DNA of 39,040 nt from contig CAMWFH010000024.1 in assembly GCA_947173485.1 (NCBI GenBank), positions 1-39,040 of the forward strand. Direction: 5' to 3'. Under the pieces are notes generated by a model that did no database searches, was not told the origin of the DNA, and saw only the letters and a list, made by a program, of their open reading frames with translations. Positions 1-7,186 of the stretch are shown here, one piece after another. This DNA is from an uncultured Clostridia bacterium. GTDB lineage: Bacteria; Bacillota; Clostridia; Oscillospirales; Oscillospiraceae. How positions within the stretch are numbered: position 1 is the first letter of the stretch; each line of letters opens with the position of its first letter. Made by a program: the position numbers and the translations under genes.

Positions 1-171
1 GCAGGGTCGGTGACGGAAGGCTCCTCGCCGGTCACTGTGTCGCTGCCCTCACCCTCGGCAGGGTCGGTGACGGAAGGCTCCTCGCCGGTCACTGTGTCGC
101 TGCCCTCACCCTTGGCGGGGTCAATGACAGAAGGCTCCTCTCCAGTCACTGTGTCGTTGTCCTCGCCTTCA
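1..171. repeat. 57-bp tandem repeats (three copies visible)
   Basis: Three in-frame 57-bp units lie at 1-57, 58-114 and 115-171. Copies 1 and 2 are nearly identical and copy 3 is more diverged. Each encodes 19 residues of the secreted protein. The array continues past the left edge, so the copy number is unknown. Near-identical units of this kind can change in number by slipped replication or recombination. Confidence 0.9.
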
Positions 172-905
172 GCGGGCACGTCAGCAATGGGGTTGGGGAT
201 AGCCTCTTCTTCATCATTCTCAGAGAAGAGCGCGGCGGTGCTCTCTATGGGCTGATACGGCTCACCATAACGGCCATAGACGCCCTTGCCGATCATGTCA
301 GTGGAGGAGGCGTTCTCATAATTGAACGCATCCAGATCCGTCCGCTCATAGGCGGGGTCCCGCTGTACGTTTTGCGTAGCGGCATCCGCCCCGGCAGGGA
401 TGATGTTGTCCGTGAAACGGCGCACCTGCAGATAGGCGGGCGTTACACGTTCATTATCGTTACCGTTGGTCCCATCCACCAGACTGACTAGGAACTCTTC
501 GGCATGGAACGGGTCGTTTTTGTCTGTGTTTGGCTCAAGTTTTTCTGCGTTGCCAGAACGATCTTCCGCGAGTTTATATAGCTGCAGATCTACATTCTGT
601 CCCTTATCCATGGCAAAGGTCAGCAGAATCCACTCCAGGCGCTGGATCTTATCGTTCTTATCTTTTTGGTCACCATGGGCTAATGTGGCCGGAGTGGTGA
701 AATAGTTCGTACTGTCGGAGTAGGTGTACGTTGCGATAGGCCGCTGGTTAGTTGCGCTGTGCAGATACATGTTCTTGTACCGTGCCCCGCTGTCCCCATT
801 TGCACCGGGGATAGCAGCCAGGGCGCTGGTGGGCAGCATCGTCAGCAGCATCGCCAACGTCAGCAACGATGCTGTCCATCTTCTCATAAGTGATCGCTGT
901 TTCAT
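1..905 (-). CDS. Secreted repeat protein, C-terminus cut by window edge
   Basis: An open frame of about 301 codons starts at an ATG at 905 and runs off the left edge. A GGAGGAG Shine-Dalgarno lies 5 nt upstream. Residues 1-31 form a typical signal peptide: a basic start (MKQRSLMRRW), a hydrophobic core, and a cleavage site near ALAA. The mature part (about 32-230) is acidic and polar and matches no family I can name. From about residue 235 it becomes 19-residue tandem repeats built on DTVTGEEPSVTDPA. The protein is therefore probably exported and perhaps surface-displayed, but any cell-wall anchor lies outside the window. It is divergent from an XRE regulator and an ECF sigma factor, which may control it. 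The function is unknown. Confidence 0.85.
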   Translation of the reverse strand, partial: MKQRSLMRRWTASLLTLAMLLTMLPTSALAAIPGANGDSGARYKNMYLHSATNQRPIATYTYSDSTNYFTTPATLAHGDQKDKNDKIQRLEWILLTFAMDKGQNVDLQLYKLAEDRSGNAEKLEPNTDKNDPFHAEEFLVSLVDGTNGNDNERVTPAYLQVRRFTDNIIPAGADAATQNVQRDPAYERTDLDAFNYENASSTDMIGKGVYGRYGEPYQPIESTAALFSENDEEEAIPNPIADVPAEGEDNDTVTGEEPSVIDPAKGEGSDTVTGEEPSVTDPAEGEGSDTVTGEEPSVTDP

Positions 906-961
906 GTAGTCTCCTCCTGTCAGTAGGTCTAGGGGGCAGAGCGCTCCTATTTTGTCCCCCT

Positions 962-997
962 GTTATATAAGCGTCGCCAGCCTCCTAAAATGTTACA
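962..997 (-). promoter_or_regulatory. Candidate ECF-type promoter of the secreted protein gene
   Basis: The 257 bp between the divergent genes (906-1162) is AT-rich and has no gene. On the minus strand a TGTAACA element (991-997) is followed about 20 nt later by a TATATAA-like element (963-970), about 60 nt before the ATG at 905. An AAC core in the -35 region is typical of ECF promoters, and an ECF-like sigma gene lies just across the divergent region. The assignment is inferred from spacing and context only. Confidence 0.35.
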
Positions 998-1162
998 GGA
1001 TATTCAAAACTTTTCTATATTTCTTCCGTCGGGAAGAGTTGCACTGCAAAAAATGTTCTGTTATTTTAGCTTTTGCTATTTTATACACGTTAATAGCTTG
1101 TCTTGGATGGTTGCTTATTTGCTCCGTTTGGGTAAACTATGTACAAAAGGTGGTGAGCCCAG

Positions 1163-1420
1163 TTGAAAGAGAAGCCTGTCTTTGACAATTCGCAGCGATG
1201 GACCCAACTCTCTCATGCCATCAAGTTCTATCGGAAAGAGAAAAAGCTCTCCCAGATCCAACTGGCGGAGAGAGCGGGCATCTCCCGCCAGCACCTATCC
1301 GCAGTAGAATCTATCAGGTCGGACCGTGGGCTCTCTTTGGACGCGTTGTTCAACATCGCCACTGTTTTAGAGGTAGAACCATATCTTCTACTGAAGTTCA
1401 AGATGGAGATCCATCTGTGA
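1163..1420 (+). CDS. XRE-family HTH regulator
   Basis: An 85-residue protein with a TTG start, preceded by AGGTGG about 9 nt upstream. Residues 16-70 form a lambda-repressor-type HTH: the first helix FYRKEKKLSQIQLAERAG, the recognition part ISRQHLSAVES, then LSLDALFNIATVLEVEP. No effector domain is present. It lies 79 bp ahead of an ECF sigma gene on the same strand and is divergent from the secreted repeat protein. It probably controls this small locus, perhaps with the sigma factor. The TTG start rests on the ribosome site; no in-frame ATG before the HTH fits better. Confidence 0.85.
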   Translation: MKEKPVFDNSQRWTQLSHAIKFYRKEKKLSQIQLAERAGISRQHLSAVESIRSDRGLSLDALFNIATVLEVEPYLLLKFKMEIHL

Positions 1421-1499
1421 GCAGAAGATACAGCCTTTTCCGTTCCTGATGCGGACGCGATGTGTTCCCTGATAGAAATAGAAAGTGAGGGAGCTGCCT

Positions 1500-1982
1500 A
1501 TGGAAACATCCAATGACTGGATCTCTCAGCTTTACCATCGATATCTGCACATCGTCCTCTCCACTGCGAGGAACGCGCTGGGGGACCAGGCTCTGGCAGA
1601 GGATGTCGTGCAGGATGCTTTTACTGTCCTATTGCTGAACCAAGATACTGTCCGCAAGATGAAGAGGCCGGACATCTGGCTCTTCAAGGTGCTCTTGGGG
1701 CGTATCAACAATACTGCCAGACGTGAGCTGATGCGCAGGCATCTCTCCTTCGATGATGTGCCGGAGGTCGGTATGGAGGATCGGTATCATTTCCCGCTCG
1801 CCGGCCTCCTCCCTGCCCAGCTGAAGCCAGAGGAACGGGACATCCTGATCCCCTACTTCGATGAACAGCTGTCCCACGCACAGATTGCGGAGCGGCTCCA
1901 CTGCAGCTTGACGACTTGCCGCACCAGGCTCTGCCGTGCTAAAAAACATTGCAGAGACCTCTTGTTGCAAGAGGACCTCTGA
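1500..1982 (+). CDS. ECF-like RNA polymerase sigma factor
   Basis: 160 residues. Region 2 spans about residues 12-50 (LYHRYLHIVLSTARNALGD, then AEDVVQDAFTVLL), the -10 recognition and core-binding part. Region 4 spans about residues 109-155 (LKPEERDIL, then LSHAQIAERLHCSLTTCRTR), an HTH that reads the -35 element. There is no region 1 or 3, as in ECF sigma factors. The start at 1500 is chosen because GAGGGAG lies 6 nt upstream; an upstream in-frame GTG at 1485 is less likely. No anti-sigma factor gene is adjacent, so the trigger is unknown. The nearest likely target is the divergent secreted protein. Confidence 0.85.
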   Translation: METSNDWISQLYHRYLHIVLSTARNALGDQALAEDVVQDAFTVLLLNQDTVRKMKRPDIWLFKVLLGRINNTARRELMRRHLSFDDVPEVGMEDRYHFPLAGLLPAQLKPEERDILIPYFDEQLSHAQIAERLHCSLTTCRTRLCRAKKHCRDLLLQEDL

Positions 1983-2130
1983 TGGACTTGATAGGGCTTC
2001 ATCTGCTAGATAATCTCTATTTTTGTCGAAATATGATAGCTGCGATAGTCCCTATGTTAAGGCTTTTCTCTGCCCTAGTTCTTCTCTTAGAGTGAGTCCT
2101 TCTGGCCCGTCCACCATGACCCTACCCTCA

Positions 2131-2181
2131 GTCCACTGCCAGGGCGCATCAGCCCCCTGGCGGTGGACTTTTATTTTTTTT
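2131..2181 (+). terminator. Intrinsic terminator after the sigma factor
   Basis: A 14-bp stem with one G-T pair (2131-2144 with 2155-2168) and a 10-nt loop is followed by a T-rich tail (2169-2181). It ends plus-strand transcription from the regulator genes just before the convergent HTH gene. Confidence 0.85.
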
Positions 2182-2184
2182 CGG

Positions 2185-2439
2185 CTACAGCAGCCGGTAC
2201 AGATTGGAGCTGAGGCTCCCGTTCTCCCGCCAGCGGCGCTCCTTAGTGACCATTCCTTCTCTGCACAGGTCCGCAAGGGCCCGCTTCACGGTAGACGTAG
2301 ACAGCCCCAACTCTGCTGCTATCGTCCGTATCCCAGGCCAGCATGTGCCGTCACTGTCGGCATGGTCCTTGAGGTACATATAGACTGCCCTGGCCCGGTG
2401 GCTGAGACCAGACCGATAGACTTGCTCAAAATATCCCAT
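2185..2439 (-). CDS. Short winged-helix (HTH_36-like) DNA-binding protein
   Basis: 84 residues. GGAGGG lies 8 nt before the ATG at 2439. Residues about 15-70 form a replication-initiator or GntR-like winged helix: SHRARAVYMYLKDHAD, CWPGIRTIAAELGLSTSTVKRALADL, then a wing with KERRWRENGS. Small HTH_36 proteins of this type follow VirD4 genes in many clostridial conjugative elements, and their role is not established. It lies 1 nt after the VirD4 stop codon and is surely co-transcribed with it. It could be an autoregulator of the transfer operon or a shortened replication initiator. Confidence 0.8.
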   Translation of the reverse strand: MGYFEQVYRSGLSHRARAVYMYLKDHADSDGTCWPGIRTIAAELGLSTSTVKRALADLCREGMVTKERRWRENGSLSSNLYRLL

Positions 2440-2440
2440 A

Positions 2441-4273
2441 TCATCGTCCCTCCATATCCGTGCGGATGCCGGCAGGCGGCGGCTCCTGCCTATGGCGTCT
2501 AGTCCGGGCATAGGCTGTCCCGCCTCTGTCCGCTGGCGCAGTCGGTGCTGGCGGTGTTACTGGCTCTGCCCGTTGGGCATAGTGCTGTTGGAAGATGGCC
2601 TCCTCCAGCTCCTGCTTGCTGGCATAGGCCACTGTCCGGGCGGCCCGCTCCGGCAGCAGATACGGGTCACCGAAGGAGATGCCCCAGTCCAGATACAGCC
2701 GCAGTCTGGTCTGCATGGGATGGGTCCCGGTCTTCATCACCACGAACTGCCCCTTGGGGATGGACTTCAGCTCGTCTGGTGTCATAAGGGGCCGCTCCAT
2801 CATCTGGAGGGAGCGGCTGGCACTGTCCTTCCCACTGCCCTTGCTCACCGAGCCGCTCATGACCGTTCGGCTACCCAGGGCCTTGGATAGGATCTCGGCA
2901 GTCTGGGAGTTGGGGGCGAATCCGCCGAAGATGGTGTCCTGGACGTTGTCTTGGATGATCTCCGCCCCTTCTCTTCCGTAGTTCTTCTCCAGCTGGGCCA
3001 GGCTTTGGATGATGGGCACAAGTGTCAGTTTTCGGGACCGTCCAGCGCTGAACAGGGGCAGGATATCGAAAGCGGACATAGTCCCCAGCTCATCACAGAA
3101 CAACACTACCCGGTTGGGCAGCTTGCCGCCGTTCTCGTCTGCCACGGAGAACAACTCACGGGACAGCGTCTGTATCATCAGCCCTGCCATGAAATTCTTG
3201 CTGGGGTCCTCTTCCGGGAGGACCAAGAAAATAGCAGACTTATGTGAGGCGAACTGCTCCGCATCGATAGCACTGTCAAAGCACAGGACCTGCTCCAGCT
3301 CGCTGTCCAAGAAAGCATTCAGCCTGGAGAGCACCGTGGACATGACCGAGGCCATGGCCTGCTCTGCCGAGTTGAGAGCGGCACCGGCGAACCAGCGGGC
3401 CTTGTGGGTGTCCGGCAGGACGTCCATCAGGACCTGGAAGCCGTTCTTGCCTTTGTGGAGCTTGCTGGGGGCCAGCAGGTCTTGGACCAGCTTGAACACG
3501 CTGACGATGTGCCGCCGCTCCTGGGGCTGCTCCTCTGTGGGCGGCAGATACTCCGCCAGGAGGAGGACCACAGCAGTTAGTAAGCCTTCAGCTGCATCGT
3601 AGAAGAACGCGTTCTGGCCGCGGTCTGAAGCATCCCCCTCCGGGCTCACGATGGTCTTTGCTAGTATCTTAGCGTACTTCTCTGCCTTAGCTCTTGCCGC
3701 TAAGTTGTCCGGTTGTTCCCGGCAGATATCCATATAGCGGTTGATGAGCGTCAGCAGATTGTAACCGTCCGAGCGTGTGGGGTTGCGGAGGTCTATCACA
3801 GCTACCTGGTAGCCATAGTACCGGGAGGCTACGGCCCCATAGTTCCGGGCGAGGTCGCCCTTGGTATCCAGCGCCAGGAAGCTCATCCCGCTGGCGCAGG
3901 CATATTCCAGGTTCGGATATAGGAAGAACGCCGTCTTGCCCACACCGGACGCGCCTATCATCAGGCAGTGGATGTCGTCAGTGTCCACCAGAGCGGTGAC
4001 AGTGTTTTTCTTCCCTACACAGCCCAGCACCAACCCCTGCTCCTGGGGCAGGCCCTTCCCGGAACGCCACTCTGCCACATGGAAGGGGACGTGCCGGTAG
4101 GTCCGCTGTATCTCCTTCTTAGTGGCCCAGCGGGCGGTGCCGTGTTGGCCGTCTCCAACAGTCTTAGCCTTGATGTTATCCAAAGTGCCCTGCCCGGCGA
4201 AATTCGTGATGGCTGCCATCAGCAGGAGCAGTCCTCCTGTCAGTGTGAGCAGTATGATGGTCTGCAACGGCAT
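2441..4273 (-). CDS. VirD4/TraG-type conjugative coupling ATPase
   Basis: 610 residues, the normal size for the short Gram-positive VirD4 form. It links the relaxase-DNA complex to the mating channel and powers DNA transfer at the inner membrane. One membrane segment is seen at about residues 4-24. The Walker A motif GASGVGKT is at 107-114, and a Walker B-like VVLFCDELGTM lies at about 395. Other VirD4 signatures include ALDTKGDLARNYGAVA and VPIIQSLAQLEKNYG. The C-terminal 50 residues are Pro- and Arg-rich and may bind the relaxosome. GGGGTG lies 6 nt before the ATG at 4273. The primase-like gene ends 4 bp upstream, so the two form one operon. Confidence 0.95.
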   Translation of the reverse strand: MPLQTIILLTLTGGLLLLMAAITNFAGQGTLDNIKAKTVGDGQHGTARWATKKEIQRTYRHVPFHVAEWRSGKGLPQEQGLVLGCVGKKNTVTALVDTDDIHCLMIGASGVGKTAFFLYPNLEYACASGMSFLALDTKGDLARNYGAVASRYYGYQVAVIDLRNPTRSDGYNLLTLINRYMDICREQPDNLAARAKAEKYAKILAKTIVSPEGDASDRGQNAFFYDAAEGLLTAVVLLLAEYLPPTEEQPQERRHIVSVFKLVQDLLAPSKLHKGKNGFQVLMDVLPDTHKARWFAGAALNSAEQAMASVMSTVLSRLNAFLDSELEQVLCFDSAIDAEQFASHKSAIFLVLPEEDPSKNFMAGLMIQTLSRELFSVADENGGKLPNRVVLFCDELGTMSAFDILPLFSAGRSRKLTLVPIIQSLAQLEKNYGREGAEIIQDNVQDTIFGGFAPNSQTAEILSKALGSRTVMSGSVSKGSGKDSASRSLQMMERPLMTPDELKSIPKGQFVVMKTGTHPMQTRLRLYLDWGISFGDPYLLPERAARTVAYASKQELEEAIFQQHYAQRAEPVTPPAPTAPADRGGTAYARTRRHRQEPPPAGIRTDMEGR

Positions 4274-4277
4274 ATCT

Positions 4278-5258
4278 TCACCCCATCCCCTGTTGTACAA
4301 TGTGCGGTCGTTCCTGCGTCAAGACGAGCTTCGGATGTTCCTTTGCCTCTTGGGCGGGGATGCCCCGGCGGGCTTTGAGGTCCTCGTTCCAGTCCTTGTA
4401 GGCAGGCTGGAGCAAGCCTACATCTTCGTAGCCGTGTTCGCGGAGGATATCCCACAAGCGTAGAGTGGCCTCGATGCCTGCCGGGTCGTGGTCCAGACAA
4501 AGGCAGACGGAACGGAAGGCCGGGTGCTGCTTCAGCATCCAGAGCAGAGCTTGTTCACCAGTACCGCAGAGGGACACATAGCTGCTCACCTGCCAGCCCT
4601 TTCGGTACAACGTGAGGAAGGACAGCAGGTCGATGGGCGCCTCAAAAACATAGAGGCGGTCGCCGGTGCCAACGTGGTGGAAGCTGTACCGGGGATCGCT
4701 GCCCTCCACATTGATGCGGAAGGTCCGGTCGCTGACGCTGCGCTTGTGGGCATGACGGGCAACGCCGTCCTCGTCCTTCCCAACGAAAACGGCGTTGTGG
4801 TATTCCCGACTATTGAAGGTCTCACAGCTCTCGTAGAGCAGTCCGGCCCGGACGAAGGTACTGACCACCTCCCGGTCCAAGAAGCGGCGTTTGAGCAGAT
4901 AGGCATACAACCTGCGCATATCCTGACTGGCCGCGGGCAAGGCGAAGAGCTTCTTAGGCGGAGCTTGCTGCTTGGGTGCAAGTGCGTGAGCGGCGCACTG
5001 CCAGTCATTCAGCAGGAGGCACATAGCCTCCGGGTAGCTTAAACGGTAGAAGTTCTGGACGAAGGAGATAGGCCCTCCGCCCTGCCTGGTGGCGTGGTCG
5101 TACCAGGAGTTGCCTCGGATAGTGACGCTGTGGTCGCTGGCCAGCCGGTACTCTGGTCCGGAGCGGAGCAGCCGCTCCCCTTGCCGGCGGAGGAGATCTG
5201 CCAGGTCCACCTCGCTGGCTTGGCGCTTTTGTTCTTCGGTGAATGGGATGTAAGGCAT
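4278..5258 (-). CDS. DUF3991/TOPRIM primase-like protein
   Basis: 326 residues. The N-terminus (MPYIPFTEEQKRQASEVDLADLLRRQGE) and the YRLASDHSVTIRGNSWYDHATRQGG section resemble the zinc-ribbon region of DnaG-like proteins, but without an obvious cysteine cluster. The TOPRIM core lies at about residues 205-300: VFEAPIDLLSF carries the catalytic-type Glu and CLCLDHDPAG the DxD. Such proteins are common on conjugative elements and are thought to prime the transferred strand or assist element replication. No helicase domain is present. The start is set by GGAAAGGAAG about 9 nt upstream. It is followed 4 bp later by VirD4. Confidence 0.85.
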   Translation of the reverse strand: MPYIPFTEEQKRQASEVDLADLLRRQGERLLRSGPEYRLASDHSVTIRGNSWYDHATRQGGGPISFVQNFYRLSYPEAMCLLLNDWQCAAHALAPKQQAPPKKLFALPAASQDMRRLYAYLLKRRFLDREVVSTFVRAGLLYESCETFNSREYHNAVFVGKDEDGVARHAHKRSVSDRTFRINVEGSDPRYSFHHVGTGDRLYVFEAPIDLLSFLTLYRKGWQVSSYVSLCGTGEQALLWMLKQHPAFRSVCLCLDHDPAGIEATLRLWDILREHGYEDVGLLQPAYKDWNEDLKARRGIPAQEAKEHPKLVLTQERPHIVQQGMG

Positions 5259-5275
5259 CTTTGTCCGCTTCCTTT

Positions 5276-5324
5276 CCAAAATAAAACGCGCAGGTGGCAT
5301 CTGGATCAGACGCTCACCTGCGCG
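5276..5324 (-). terminator. Intrinsic terminator between two ICE operons
   Basis: A perfect 10-bp inverted repeat (5287-5296 with 5315-5324) is followed on the minus strand by TTTTATTTTGG. It lies between the 143-residue protein gene (stop at 5333) and the primase start (5258). The primase-VirD4-HTH operon therefore needs its own promoter or readthrough. Confidence 0.8.
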
Positions 5325-5332
5325 AAACTGCT

Positions 5333-5764
5333 TTATCCTTGTTCCACCTCTTTCGGTATCGCCGTAAAATACGGCATCTCTATCTCGATGTGCATGGGAC
5401 CTGTCGTAAGAGGCGTGAGTTGTATAGAACTTGAAAGGAACGACAGCTTTTGTAGGACATACATAAACTCGTTAGGATCGAACGCGAGATAGTCGCACCA
5501 GAGTTCTATCTTGGCAATGAAGGATGAATAGTTTATGGTCGCCCGTATCTTTCCATAGAATGCTTTTGCGAGCTGGTCGCAGTCTTGCACGAGTTCCTCG
5601 AATATCTGCTGCGCTTCCGGTATGACGGTGTAGGTATGCTCCTGCATGAAACGCCTTTGTCTAGCAAGAAGCTCTAGGACATCTTCCGCGCTGACAGAGT
5701 TGATCACATCATCCAACTCTTTTCCCATAGGGTATTCTTTTTCATATACATAGTTCTCCATCAT
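5333..5764 (-). CDS. Hypothetical ICE protein
   Basis: 143 residues, with no family that I recognise. It is soluble, mostly helical at first (about 20-75: SVSAEDVLELLARQRRFMQEH and IFEELVQDCDQLAKAFYGKI), then more mixed, with a beta-rich end (IQLTPLTTGPMHIEIEMPYF). There is no signal peptide or membrane segment. AGGAGG precedes two adjacent ATGs at 5764 and 5761; the first overlaps the stop of the SLOG gene by 4 bp (ATGA). Translation is probably coupled to that gene. A strong terminator follows at 5276-5324, so the two genes form a short operon. Confidence 0.7.
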   Translation of the reverse strand: MMENYVYEKEYPMGKELDDVINSVSAEDVLELLARQRRFMQEHTYTVIPEAQQIFEELVQDCDQLAKAFYGKIRATINYSSFIAKIELWCDYLAFDPNEFMYVLQKLSFLSSSIQLTPLTTGPMHIEIEMPYFTAIPKEVEQG

Positions 5765-6291
5765 CTGCCTCCTGTATGTGTGACATCTCTGGATATAGGG
5801 TCGATCATGACGATCTCCCGTCCCCGCTCTTTTGCGTAGCGCACGGTCATCCCTGTCCCGCTGCGGTAGGTCCCATCGTAGACCGCCAGCAGGACAGCGG
5901 CGTTGTCTACCAGATAGCGGTTGCGCTCCAGCATACAGTCCCTGTGATACGCGCGGCTCACATAGACCACTTCATCGGCCTGCCCTAAGAGGGAGCGATA
6001 CTGCTCCCGTAGCGGGGCGGGCCATTTGCTCTCTTGGTCCTCGCAGGGCAGAATGCAGTGGAGCCTGATAGTGGGGCGGTCCTTTTTAAGATCCAGGGCG
6101 AGCTGCGCCGTCCAGAGATCTACTCCCTGGGCCATGCCGGAGAAGAAGTCCGTCACGCCCCGGTCTGCCAGCGCTCTCATCTGCTCGGCGAGGACCTGTT
6201 TTAAGAGTACGCAGTCCCGAGCCGTTTCGTTGTAGCCCCAGGGGAAACTTTTGGGCCGGTGGCCCGTGATGGCGCATGTGTTTTCGTTCAT
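5761..6291 (-). CDS. SLOG/YpsA-like (DUF1273-type) protein
   Basis: 176 residues. Visible family motifs are CAITGHRPKSFPWGYNE at the start, FFSGMAQGVDLWTAQLAL near residue 50, and LVDNAAVLLAVYDGTYRSGTG near residue 130. These match the Rossmann-like SLOG fold of YpsA/DprA relatives, which bind nucleotides or nucleotide-linked ligands. Proteins of this type are frequent passengers on clostridial ICEs, but their role in the element is not known. The start at 6291 has GTAGGA about 6 nt upstream. It overlaps the 143-residue protein gene by 4 bp and is divergent from the XRE gene at 6411. Confidence 0.85.
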   Translation of the reverse strand: MNENTCAITGHRPKSFPWGYNETARDCVLLKQVLAEQMRALADRGVTDFFSGMAQGVDLWTAQLALDLKKDRPTIRLHCILPCEDQESKWPAPLREQYRSLLGQADEVVYVSRAYHRDCMLERNRYLVDNAAVLLAVYDGTYRSGTGMTVRYAKERGREIVMIDPISRDVTHTGGR

Positions 6292-6358
6292 GTGGCATCC
6301 TACCTTTCTAATATCCTCACTTATTTGCCTGTAATTGTTTTTATACAATCAATAGCAA

Positions 6359-6387
6359 TTTACGCGGCATAAATAATCCTCTATAAT
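6359..6387 (+). promoter_or_regulatory. Promoter of the XRE gene at 6411
   Basis: A consensus TATAAT at 6382-6387 lies 17 bp after a weak TTTACG -35 (6359-6364). The GTG start is 24 nt downstream. A nearby imperfect palindrome with ATTGT and ACAAT arms (6334-6349) lies in the divergent region and could bind a repressor for both directions. Confidence 0.6.
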
Positions 6388-6410
6388 CACAAGATGATAG
6401 AGGTGATGTC

Positions 6411-6758
6411 GTGGATAAGAAAAAAGATAGTTTGGCGCCTGATATTGGACGCCGGATCGCTATGCGTAGGAAACAGCTGGGTTTGACACAAGCACAGGCG
6501 GCAGAGCTATCTGGACTGACGCAACAGTTTTTTGCTAGTGTTGAGACTGGCAAAAAGAATATGAGAGCTGACAGCATCATCAAGGTCTCAAAAGCTTTGG
6601 GCGTGAGTACAGACTTTTTGCTTACAGGTACGGTAACTGATTTTGAACGAAGTCGTTTGATGCAGAGGTTGGAGCCGTTGGATGAAGCACGATTCGATGC
6701 GCTCGACGATATCATCAAAAAGATATTAAAATTTGGTGGATATGATGAAGGACCATAG
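6411..6758 (+). CDS. XRE-family repressor-like regulator
   Basis: 115 residues with a GTG start; AGAGGTG lies about 6 nt upstream. Residues 11-66 form an XRE HTH: IGRRIAMRRKQLGLTQAQAAELSG, LTQQFFASVETGKKN, then IIKVSKALGVSTDFLLTG. The C-terminal part (75-115) is acidic, helical and perhaps a dimerisation element; there is no LexA-type protease or ImmA partner. It is divergent from the SLOG operon and followed by a second XRE gene on the same strand. It probably acts in ICE regulation, but its target cannot be read from the sequence. Confidence 0.85.
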   Translation: MDKKKDSLAPDIGRRIAMRRKQLGLTQAQAAELSGLTQQFFASVETGKKNMRADSIIKVSKALGVSTDFLLTGTVTDFERSRLMQRLEPLDEARFDALDDIIKKILKFGGYDEGP

Positions 6759-6805
6759 TGGGCTCACACGTTCAGTGTGGGTCCTGTGTTCTAAAAACAG
6801 ACAGC

Positions 6806-6838
6806 ATATATATTACTTGTGCAATAATATATATTGCA
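6806..6838. promoter_or_regulatory. Candidate operator palindromes before the second XRE gene
   Basis: Two nested perfect inverted repeats lie in the 144-bp gap between the XRE genes. ATATATATTA and its complement are at 6806-6815 and 6825-6834. TGCAATA and its complement are at 6820-6826 and 6832-6838. The site is very AT-rich and lies 65-97 bp before the ATG at 6903. Dimeric XRE repressors bind sites of this size, so autoregulation is plausible. Confidence 0.5.
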
Positions 6839-6902
6839 ATTATATCAAATGGTGAAATGCTTTTCAACCCTGTAAAATGGATACAAGGGGAGATGGAGCT
6901 TT

Positions 6903-7133
6903 ATGGTCGAAGAGTTTGCTGGATACTACATCAACATTGGATTAAAGGTTTCTTACTTCAGAAAAAAAGCGGGCCTAACGCAAGAACAGCTTGGAGATAT
7001 CATGGGAGTAGGGACTTCTTTTATCGGCCAGATCGAAGCTCCCAATATCGTTAAAGCGATCAGCTTGGATACGCTCTTTCGTATTGCGAAAGCCCTGGAT
7101 GTGCCCCCGTATAAATTCCTTATAGTTGATTGA
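6903..7133 (+). CDS. Small XRE-family HTH regulator
   Basis: 76 residues that are almost wholly a Cro/CI-type HTH: KVSYFRKKAGLTQEQLGDIMG, VGTSFIGQIEAPN, then LDTLFRIAKALDVPPYKFL. GGAG lies about 6 nt before the ATG. There is no effector domain. It sits between another XRE gene and the convergent relaxase gene, with palindromic sites just upstream. Small HTH proteins of this kind often control transfer genes in ICEs; the role here is inferred from position only. Confidence 0.85.
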   Translation: MVEEFAGYYINIGLKVSYFRKKAGLTQEQLGDIMGVGTSFIGQIEAPNIVKAISLDTLFRIAKALDVPPYKFLIVD

Positions 7134-7150
7134 ATATTTAAGGGCGACCT

Positions 7151-7186
7151 ACGTCGTCCCTGCCGCTAGGCAGGGACGGCGTTTTA
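7151..7186 (+). terminator. Intrinsic terminator between convergent XRE and relaxase genes
   Basis: A stem of about 14 bp (7151-7164 with 7169-7182, one G-T pair) with a 4-nt loop is followed by TTTT on the plus strand. It ends transcription from the XRE gene. The relaxase stop lies at 7184, so the hairpin may also stabilise that mRNA end, though the minus-strand side has no T-run. Confidence 0.75.

Noticed and set aside
10..705. Plus-strand frames over the left edge
   Set aside because: They are antisense to the secreted protein, whose minus-strand frame has a signal peptide and a strong ribosome site.
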